In this document: piece after piece, positions 57,881 through 64,000 of the stretch | Numbering within the stretch: the first letter of the stretch is position 1 | Layout: each line of letters begins with the position of its first letter | Source of the DNA: Atopobiaceae bacterium | GTDB lineage: Bacteria; Actinomycetota; Coriobacteriia; Coriobacteriales; Atopobiaceae | Direction: 5' to 3' | Length of the DNA stretch: 64,000 bases | Assembly (NCBI GenBank): GCA_022655215.1 | Contig: JALCUE010000002.1 | Span: 488,386-552,385, forward strand | Made by a program: the position numbers and the translations under genes | Notes under the pieces: model-generated | Told to the model about the DNA's origin: nothing | Databases searched by the model: none | Seen by the model: only the letters and a program-made list of their open reading frames with translations

Positions 57881-58453
57881 CTACTCTCCCACGAGCCGGG
57901 ACACGCCCTTGTACGTGGCGAACGTGACCACACAGTTGATGGCGAGCTTGAGCAGGTTGAACGGCACGAGGATCGGCACGATCATCGCGATGACCGTCTC
58001 GACCGTGACTCCCGAGTAGAGCGGCGTGATGACCACGTTGCCGCCTATGCAGGCCGCGAGCGCCACGACCGCACCCACCACGAGGCCCACCGCAGCGCCC
58101 ATGCGCGTGTGCATGCGCTGGTAGACGAGGGCGGCGGGCACGGTGAGCGCCACGGAGGCGAGGATGCCCATGATGCCGCCGAACGGGTCGAGGAAGAGAT
58201 GCGGCAGCCACGAGAGCACGCTCACGAGCACGCCCGTCGCCGGTCCGAAGGCCAGGCCTGCCACGAGGCAGACGATGCCCGAGGGGTCGTACTTAAGGTA
58301 GGGGGCTGCGGGGAAGATGGGGAGCTCCACGAAGCTCGCGGCCATCGCGACGGCCACGAAGAGCGCGCAGGTGGCGATGCGCCTGGTCGACCAACCGCTC
58401 GAGTCGGCGCCGGTCGAGTGGGAGCTGGGACGTGCGTTTGGATGGGTGGCCAT
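57881..58453 (-). CDS. ribU: Riboflavin-specific ECF S component RibU
   Basis: 190 residues, six predicted membrane helices. After a Ser/Thr-rich N-terminus comes the S-component pattern ATCALFVAVAMAASFVELP and the substrate-side YLKYDPSGIVCLVAGLAFGP, similar to RibU. The assignment is fixed by the FMN riboswitch directly upstream. The AAGGAGGG ribosome-binding site lies at the 3' end of the riboswitch. It binds riboflavin outside and delivers it through the adjacent fused EcfA and EcfT. Confidence 0.93.
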   Translation of the reverse strand: MATHPNARPSSHSTGADSSGWSTRRIATCALFVAVAMAASFVELPIFPAAPYLKYDPSGIVCLVAGLAFGPATGVLVSVLSWLPHLFLDPFGGIMGILASVALTVPAALVYQRMHTRMGAAVGLVVGAVVALAACIGGNVVITPLYSGVTVETVIAMIVPILVPFNLLKLAINCVVTFATYKGVSRLVGE

Positions 58454-58464
58454 GAGGGCCCTCC

Positions 58465-58605
58465 TTCTCTTGTGTCCGGACTATGACCGTTGGCCCCGGA
58501 ATCCCACCGGATCAGCCGCTCTTCGCGGGTCGCGGGCTTCGAAGGTCGCGTCTCGATGACACGCCTGCGTTACCGCCAGTGGGGAGTCTCACCCCGCCCT
58601 GAGAA
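58465..58605 (-). ncRNA. FMN riboswitch (RFN element) controlling ribU
   Basis: Read on the minus strand, the RFN core is unmistakable: CAGGGCGGGGTGAGACTCCC, then CACTGGCGGTAACGC, GCCCGCGA, GGGATTCCGG and GGTCATAGTCCGGAC. P1 closes with TTCTC (58601-58605) and GAGAA (58465-58469). The AAGGAGGG ribosome-binding site of ribU starts within the 3' side of P1, so FMN binding probably blocks translation initiation; no terminator hairpin is seen between it and the ATG. Confidence 0.95.
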
Positions 58606-58689
58606 TGCGACAAAGACGATAGCACATGACGGACCCTAGGGACATGACGGATCCCAAGGGAGGGAATCGGCCTAGGGGAGGGGATCGGC

Positions 58690-59658
58690 CTAGGGGAGGG
58701 GGTCGGGCTGTCCGCCGTCGACATCGTTCGCCCTGCGGCGCGGTCGTATCCCAGGGAAGAGCAGGACCGCCGCCGAGACCCAGACGAGCGCGCCCACGCT
58801 GACCTCGACCGCGAAGACGCCCGGTCCGGACCAGGGGACGAGCAGGGCGAGGAGGGCGACCGCGCCAGCCGGGGGAAGCCATGTCTCGAAGGCGTTCCAG
58901 ACGACGAGAAGACCTGCGAACGCGAGTGCCGCGGCCGCCGCGAGGGGCAGCCCCGCGAGCTCGACCGCCACTCGGCAGGCATCGCCGATGACGGCGGCGC
59001 ATGCGAGGACGGCCACGCCGCGCCAAGGCCTGAGGCGCAGGGTGTAGTCGGGCCTCGTGAGCTCGGTGAACGCGACCAGAAGCGGCGGCACGGCGAACAG
59101 GACCTCGCCCGTGAGATAGGCGGGGGCCGAGAGGGCCGCGAACACGAGGAGCCTTCGGCCCCAGGAGGTCGCGGTGGGGAGGAGGGGGTCGCGCAGGGGA
59201 CGGAAGCCCGTGGGCTCGCGCAGGCCCTTGTCCTCCATGACGCACTGACCGATGGCCACTGCCGACACCATCGCGATGACGGCCGCAGGGTACAGCCAGC
59301 TCGTGGTGGAGAGGAGCACGGGCAGGATGGTGGCCGACACCATGGGGGACATGTCGGCGCCGGCCACGTTCATGGCGATGGCGCAGAAGGCATACGCGAC
59401 GAGGGCCCTCGCCCAGATGGGGGCGGGGAGGAGGAGGTTGAGGCAGAGCCCGAAGACGGCGCCCGCCCCCATGAGGGCCACCATACGTGGCCGACTCACG
59501 TTCCAGGCCTGGCGCGGCTGCATCCAGGCACCGAGCAGGATGGCCGCCATCTCAGGGAACAACAGCTCCATGCAGCCGGTCGCATCGGCTACGGCGCACA
59601 TGGCCACGACGAACGTGCCAGCGAGGAGCGTCGGTAGCCAGCGTTCCCTTATCGACAT
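58690..59658 (-). CDS. Multi-pass membrane protein of unknown function, faintly HPP-like
   Basis: 322 residues from ATG 59658 with GAGGAGAGG upstream. About nine hydrophobic helices. The segment PEMAAILLGAWMQPRQAWNVSRPRMVALMGAG has the spacing of HPP-family proteins (AQPRN followed by GH/G-A), but the second conserved part is not convincing. A cytoplasmic loop (GFRPLRDPLLPTATSWGRR) splits two half-bundles. It is divergent from marR and shares the 203-base promoter region; no partner gene is evident. Function not assignable. Confidence 0.65.
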   Translation of the reverse strand: MSIRERWLPTLLAGTFVVAMCAVADATGCMELLFPEMAAILLGAWMQPRQAWNVSRPRMVALMGAGAVFGLCLNLLLPAPIWARALVAYAFCAIAMNVAGADMSPMVSATILPVLLSTTSWLYPAAVIAMVSAVAIGQCVMEDKGLREPTGFRPLRDPLLPTATSWGRRLLVFAALSAPAYLTGEVLFAVPPLLVAFTELTRPDYTLRLRPWRGVAVLACAAVIGDACRVAVELAGLPLAAAAALAFAGLLVVWNAFETWLPPAGAVALLALLVPWSGPGVFAVEVSVGALVWVSAAVLLFPGIRPRRRANDVDGGQPDPLP

Positions 59659-59723
59659 GCGACCTCTCCTCATCTCTGATGGCAAACGTCGCCATTCTAG
59701 CGGTATCCGCTCCCCACACGCGT

Positions 59724-59777
59724 TTGTGGAAAAATAGCTACTAGTGATAGAAGAGTTACTAACACTACTAGTAATCG
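59724..59777 (+). promoter_or_regulatory. marR promoter with two ACTAGT-centred candidate operators
   Basis: TTGTGG (59724-59729) and TAGAAG (59748-59753, 18-base spacer) form a weak promoter. GCTACTAGTGATAG (59737-59750) lies between and over them, and CACTACTAGTAATCG (59763-59777) follows; both centre on the palindrome CTACTAGT/ACTAGT. A related sequence stands before the ABC genes, consistent with autoregulation by the MarR protein. Confidence 0.45.
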
Positions 59778-59861
59778 GGTATCGAAGATGCTAGAGTGAC
59801 CGCGAGGGCAGGGAACTGCTCGTCAGATGACGATCATCTCGAACGAGACGGGAGGAGGGTC

Positions 59862-60371
59862 ATGACCGAGAGCAAGACAGCCGAGGGGGCGTCCGACAAG
59901 GACCTGGCGTCGAGGCTCTTCCTGTCGCTGGGGATCATGTCACGCGGTCCCATGCGTCAGATCCAGGGTGCGACGCAGGGGGAGATGGCGCTGCTGGGGT
60001 TCCTTCTGGCAACGGACGAGCCGACGAGTCCGACCGAGATCGCCCAGAGGCTCGCGCTCACCACGGCGCGTATCGCGAACACGCTGAACTGCCTCGAGCG
60101 GAAGGGCCTCATCAAGCGCACGCCGGATGCCGTCGACCGCAGGCGGGTCCAGGTCACGCTCACCGACGAGGGTCGCAGCTTCATGGTGGCCGGACGCAAG
60201 CGTGCGCTAGAAGACATCCAGGACCTGCTCGATGACCTGGGTGAGCCGGACGCGAGCGAATACGTCCGCATCATGGGGCGCATCGAGGCCCTCATCGCGA
60301 AGAGGGAGGGAATCGAACCGCCGCCCCATGCGCTTTCGGGAGTCGGGTCCTTCGACGCCGTGGCGGAATGA
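59862..60371 (+). CDS. MarR family transcriptional regulator
   Basis: 169 residues from ATG 59862 with GGAGGAGGG upstream. Winged helix: SPTEIAQRLALTTARIANTLNCLERKGLIKR is the recognition part, and DRRRVQVTLTDEG the wing with the family DxRxxxVxLTxxG pattern. It probably represses itself and the ABC exporter 139 bases downstream; similar pairs are common in drug-resistance loci. The ligand is unknown. Confidence 0.9.
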   Translation: MTESKTAEGASDKDLASRLFLSLGIMSRGPMRQIQGATQGEMALLGFLLATDEPTSPTEIAQRLALTTARIANTLNCLERKGLIKRTPDAVDRRRVQVTLTDEGRSFMVAGRKRALEDIQDLLDDLGEPDASEYVRIMGRIEALIAKREGIEPPPHALSGVGSFDAVAE

Positions 60372-60424
60372 GGTAGGGAAGGGCGACGCACGGGCCGGCT
60401 CAGCCGGCCATCATTCGGATCATA

Positions 60425-60458
60425 TTGCTAATACTAATAGAAACTACTGGTAGATACC
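60425..60458 (+). promoter_or_regulatory. Promoter/operator region of the ABC exporter
   Basis: TTGCTA (60425-60430) starts an AT-rich stretch with TACTAATAGAAACTACTGGTAGATACC. AACTACTGGTAGATA (60442-60456) resembles the ACTACTAGTAAT site before marR. The -10 is uncertain (TAGATA at 20 bases). Confidence 0.35.
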
Positions 60459-60510
60459 TTAATCGCGAGAGACGTCCGAACGAGCGGACGCAGGAGAGAG
60501 GACGGACGGA

Positions 60511-62268
60511 ATGCTCAAGGTGCTGAGGTACCTCGACAGGAAGCAATGGGGGCAGGTGGCCGCCGCGCTGGTGTTCATCGTGGTGCAGGTGTGGCTTGAC
60601 CTCACGCTTCCCGATTACATGAGCGAGATCACCACCCTGGTGGAGACGCCGGGCTCCGAGATGAGCGAGATCCTGGTCCAGGGAGGTCTCATGCTCGCGT
60701 GCGCGGTCGGCTCCATGGCCGCCTCGTGCGTGGTGGCCTACTACGCGGCCCGCGTGGGTGCGGGTCTGTCGCGCACGCTGCGTGGCAAGGTGTTCGACAA
60801 GACCCTCGAGCTCTCCAAGGGTGACGTGGAGCACTTCTCCACGGCGAGTCTCGTCACGCGTTCCACGAATGACATCACCCAGATCCAGTCGCTCATCGTG
60901 ATGGGACTCCAGGCCATCGTGAAGGCCCCGATCATGGCCGTGTGGGCCGTCTGCAAGATCTGGAACAAGGGCTGGCAGTGGTCGGCCGCCACGGCCGTGG
61001 CCGTGTTCGTGGTCATCTGCATGCTCGCCATCACGCTGATCGTGGCCGTGCCGCGATTCCGCTCGATCCAGGGCCTCACCGACCGGCTCAACACGCTGTG
61101 CCGTGAGCACCTCGTGGGAATCCGTCCCGTCCACGCCTACAACGCCGAGGACTACGAGCAGGCCCGCTTCGCCGACGCCAACACCGAGATCACCAACAAC
61201 AACCTCGTGGCCAATCGCACGATGGCGATGATGAGCCCTGGCATGACCTTCGTGAACTCCGCGCTCACGCTGGCCGTCTACTGGATCGGCGCCTACATGA
61301 TCAGCGCGGCGGGCATGGACTCCCGCCTCACGATCTTCTCGGACATGGTGGTCTTCTCCAACTACGCCATGAACGTGATCATGGCATTCGTCCTGCTCAA
61401 CATGGTGTTCATCCTCCTGCCGCGTGCGCAGGTCTCGGCCAGGCGCGTCTGCGAGGTCATCGATACCGCCTCGAGCGTGACCGATGGCAAGGGCGCGGAC
61501 GTGGCCGAGGAGGACAAGGGCACGATCGAGTTCCGCGACGTCTCCTTCTCCTATCCGGATGGCGGGGGGCACGTGCTCTCCCACGTCTCGTTCACGGCCG
61601 AGAAGGGCTCCTACGTGGCGTTCATCGGCGCCACCGGCTCGGGCAAGACCTCGTTGGTCCAGCTCGTCGACCGTCTCTACGACGCCACCGAGGGCGAGGT
61701 CCTCGTGGACGGGATCGACGTGCGCGACTACGAGCTCGCCGACCTGCACGACCGGATCGGCTACATACCCCAGTCGGCCACGCTGTTCAGCGGCACCGTC
61801 GAGAGCAACATCGCCTATGGCGAGGCAGCCCAGCCCTGCACGGACGATGACGTCACGAACGCGCTCGAGATCGGGCAGGCCTCCGACTTCGTCGAGGCCA
61901 TGGGTGGCATATCGGCCCAGATCGACCAGGGCGGCCGCAACGTCTCCGGTGGCCAGCGCCAGCGTCTCGCCATCAGCCGTGCCATAGCACGCAAGCCCGA
62001 GACCCTCGTCTTCGACGACTCGTTCTCGGCGCTCGACTACGCCACCGACCGCGCGCTGAGAGGCGCCCTCGAGGAGAGGTGCGCGGGCACCACGCGACTC
62101 GTCGTGGCCCAGCGCATCGGAACCATCCGCGATGCCGACAAGATCATCGTGCTCGACCAGGGTCGCGTGGTCGGCCAGGGCACGCACGACGAGCTCATGA
62201 AGACGTGCGAGACCTATCAGGAGATCGCGACGTCCCAGCTCTCGAAGGAGGAACTCGAAAATGCCTAG
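60511..62268 (+). CDS. ABC exporter subunit with a degenerate ATPase site
   Basis: 585 residues, one membrane domain (six helices, about residues 10-310) plus ATPase. Walker A GATGSGKTSL and signature VSGGQRQR are intact. The Walker B end reads LVFDDSFSALD, with Asp instead of the catalytic Glu, and the switch motif VVAQRIG has Gln for His. Such a half normally pairs with a partner of full catalytic competence, here the overlapping downstream gene. The pair resembles heterodimeric multidrug exporters (TM287/288, BmrCD). Drug or lipid substrate unknown. Confidence 0.93.
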   Translation: MLKVLRYLDRKQWGQVAAALVFIVVQVWLDLTLPDYMSEITTLVETPGSEMSEILVQGGLMLACAVGSMAASCVVAYYAARVGAGLSRTLRGKVFDKTLELSKGDVEHFSTASLVTRSTNDITQIQSLIVMGLQAIVKAPIMAVWAVCKIWNKGWQWSAATAVAVFVVICMLAITLIVAVPRFRSIQGLTDRLNTLCREHLVGIRPVHAYNAEDYEQARFADANTEITNNNLVANRTMAMMSPGMTFVNSALTLAVYWIGAYMISAAGMDSRLTIFSDMVVFSNYAMNVIMAFVLLNMVFILLPRAQVSARRVCEVIDTASSVTDGKGADVAEEDKGTIEFRDVSFSYPDGGGHVLSHVSFTAEKGSYVAFIGATGSGKTSLVQLVDRLYDATEGEVLVDGIDVRDYELADLHDRIGYIPQSATLFSGTVESNIAYGEAAQPCTDDDVTNALEIGQASDFVEAMGGISAQIDQGGRNVSGGQRQRLAISRAIARKPETLVFDDSFSALDYATDRALRGALEERCAGTTRLVVAQRIGTIRDADKIIVLDQGRVVGQGTHDELMKTCETYQEIATSQLSKEELENA

Positions 62269-64000
62269 CATGCCAGGAACCGGAAACCAGCAGGCCATGG
62301 GCGAGGACGCCGACATCAAGGGCGCGTTCTCCTCGCTCGCCGGATACCTCGGTGCCATGAAGTGGCCCGTCATCATCGCCGTCGTGTTCTCGTTCGCCGG
62401 CGCGATCCTGAACCTCATGGGGCCGTCCCGCCTGGGCGAGGTCACCGACCTCATCACGGCAGGTCTCACGGGAGACGTCGACATCGCCGCCATCGAGGCC
62501 ATCGCATGGGTGCTCGTGGGCCTGTACGTGGGCGGTCTCATCCTCAACTACGCCCAGGGCTTCATCATGGCGACGGTGTCGCAGCGCATCTCCCAGAACA
62601 TGCGTCGTGACATATCCGAGAAGATCGACCGTCTGCCCCTTCGCTATCTCGACTCCCACCCCACCGGCGACACGCTCTCCCGTGTCACCAACGACGTCGA
62701 CACCGTGGGCCAGACCATGAACCAGTCCCTCTCCACGCTGGTGAGCTCCATCTGTCAGCTGGTGGGCGCGCTCATCCTCATGCTCGCCACCAACGTCCTC
62801 ATGACGGTGGCAGGCGTGGTCGCCACCATCATCGGCGTGGTGCTGGTGATAGGCCTCGTCAAGAAGAGCCAGCCCCACTTCACGGCGCAGCAGGAGGAGC
62901 TCGGCGACATCAACGGCCAGGTCGAGGAGATCTATGACGGCCTCGACGTCGTACGCACGCACAACGGCGAGGACTCTGCGCAGAGGCGCTTCCATGCCAC
63001 CAACGACCGTCTGTACGAGGCGGCGTGGAAGTCGTCGTTCCTCTCCGGCCTCAACATGCCCATCATGATCTTCATCGGCAACCTCTCCTACGTCGCGGTG
63101 TGCGTCACCGGCGCCGTGCTTGCCATGAGCGGGCAGATCGAGTTCGGCGTGATCGTCTCGTTCATGCTCTACATCCGCCTGTTCACCCAGCCGCTGCAGA
63201 ACATCTCGCAGGCCGCCACGTCCGTGCAGTCCATGGCCGCCGCATGCCAGCGCGTGTTCGACTTCCTCGCCGAGGATGAGGTGGCCGACGAGTCCGACAA
63301 GACCGAGCGCATCGAGAAGGTCGAGGGCCGCGTCACGTTCCATCACGTCAAGTTCGGCTACGAGCCCGATCGCACCATCATCAACGACTTCACCGCCACG
63401 GCGCAGCCCGGCCAGAAGGTCGCCATCGTCGGCCCCACGGGCGCCGGCAAGACCACGATCGTGAACCTCCTCGAGCGCTTCTACGAGGTCGACGAGGGTC
63501 GCATCACGCTGGACGGAAAGTCGACGCTCGAGGTCCCGCGCGCGGACGTCCGCAACCAGTTCGGCATGGTGCTCCAGGACACCTGGATCTTCGAGGGCAC
63601 GCTGCGTGAGAACCTCGTGTTCGACACCGAGGGCGTGACCGACGACAAGCTCGACGAGGCATGTGAGGCCTGCGGGCTCACGGGATACGTCGACTCGCTC
63701 CCCGACCGCTACGACACCAAGATCGACGACTCCTCGGCCATGAGCGCCGGCCAGCGTCAGCTCATCACCATCGCGCGTGCCATGTTGAAGGACGCACCCC
63801 TGCTGATCCTCGACGAGGCCACGAGCTCCGTCGACACCCGTACCGAGCTCAAGGTGCAGAAGGCCATGGACACCCTCATGGAGGGACGGACGAGCTTCGT
63901 CATCGCCCACCGTCTCTCCACCATCCGCGACGCCGACATGATCCTCGTCATGGAGCACGGCGACATCGTGGAGAAGGGCGACCACGAGGAGCTGCTCGCC
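62261..64000 (+). CDS. ABC exporter subunit with canonical ATPase site (3' end outside window)
   Basis: 580 residues are present, reading open to the window end; the ATG at 62261 overlaps the previous gene by 8 bases. Membrane domain about residues 25-330, then the ATPase with Walker A VGPTGAGKTTI, signature MSAGQRQL, Walker B LLILDEATSSVD and the switch IAHRLSTIRDAD, all catalytically complete. It supplies the functional consensus residues missing in the first subunit. Probably only about ten to thirty C-terminal residues are cut off. Confidence 0.93.
   Translation, partial: MPSMPGTGNQQAMGEDADIKGAFSSLAGYLGAMKWPVIIAVVFSFAGAILNLMGPSRLGEVTDLITAGLTGDVDIAAIEAIAWVLVGLYVGGLILNYAQGFIMATVSQRISQNMRRDISEKIDRLPLRYLDSHPTGDTLSRVTNDVDTVGQTMNQSLSTLVSSICQLVGALILMLATNVLMTVAGVVATIIGVVLVIGLVKKSQPHFTAQQEELGDINGQVEEIYDGLDVVRTHNGEDSAQRRFHATNDRLYEAAWKSSFLSGLNMPIMIFIGNLSYVAVCVTGAVLAMSGQIEFGVIVSFMLYIRLFTQPLQNISQAATSVQSMAAACQRVFDFLAEDEVADESDKTERIEKVEGRVTFHHVKFGYEPDRTIINDFTATAQPGQKVAIVGPTGAGKTTIVNLLERFYEVDEGRITLDGKSTLEVPRADVRNQFGMVLQDTWIFEGTLRENLVFDTEGVTDDKLDEACEACGLTGYVDSLPDRYDTKIDDSSAMSAGQRQLITIARAMLKDAPLLILDEATSSVDTRTELKVQKAMDTLMEGRTSFVIAHRLSTIRDADMILVMEHGDIVEKGDHEELLA

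Noticed and set aside
60400-63985. Two long minus-strand frames across the ABC exporter genes
   Set aside because: Antisense shadows of two well-supported ABC subunits; no motifs of their own.

Overview
The window is high-GC (about 65%) DNA from an anaerobic actinobacterium, most likely a member of the Coriobacteriia close to Olsenella or Atopobiaceae. The reasons are actinobacterial-type informational proteins, an electron-bifurcating NfnAB pair, CWB2 surface repeats, fused ECF ATPases and a str operon without tuf. This placement is inferred from gene content and was not tested by a search.

Layout. 1-6012: end of rpoB and complete rpoC. The rpoC C-terminus carries what looks like a second copy of the RNA polymerase alpha C-terminal domain; I consider this the most interesting observation here. 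6092-11044: an accessory insertion between rpoC and rpsL, holding a secreted protein of five ricin-type beta-trefoils plus a C39-like cysteine peptidase, a membrane-anchored protein of unknown function, and a small stand-alone transposase-type HTH protein. 11112-30593: the str, S10, spc and alpha ribosomal superoperon (rpsL-rpsG-fusA-rpsJ, then rplC to rplQ with secY, adk, map, infA, rpmJ and rpoA). rpsJ is cut off from rplC by a terminator and a new promoter.

30646-37711: fused EcfA and EcfT at their usual rplQ-truA location, truA, an HD-domain protein, an ArsP_2-like metal exporter, a degenerate LCP-like membrane protein and a family 2 glycosyltransferase. 37753-43067 (minus strand): potassium channel, DUF89 phosphatase, Lgt-family protein, zinc-ribbon membrane protein and a large membrane diguanylate cyclase. 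43565-45299: a CWB2 surface protein and a SlyD-type PPIase. 45442-53245 (minus strand): nfnB-nfnA, pth-prs-glmU, tRNA-Gln(UUG), a peptidoglycan-binding protein and a polyprenyl synthase. galE (53232-54290) precedes an intergenic block of GGTACC-centred repeats. 54821-58605 (minus strand): an FMN riboswitch controlling ribU, fused EcfA, EcfT and a GIY-YIG nuclease. 58690-64000: an unknown membrane protein, and a MarR regulator with a heterodimeric ABC exporter whose second subunit runs off the window.

The ribosomal block and polymerase genes form the conserved core. The accessory genes are mostly about the cell surface (lectin-peptidase, CWB2, LCP-like, Lgt, glycosyltransferase, PG-binding) and transport (two ECF modules, metal export, ABC exporter). 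All homology statements come from reading motifs by eye.
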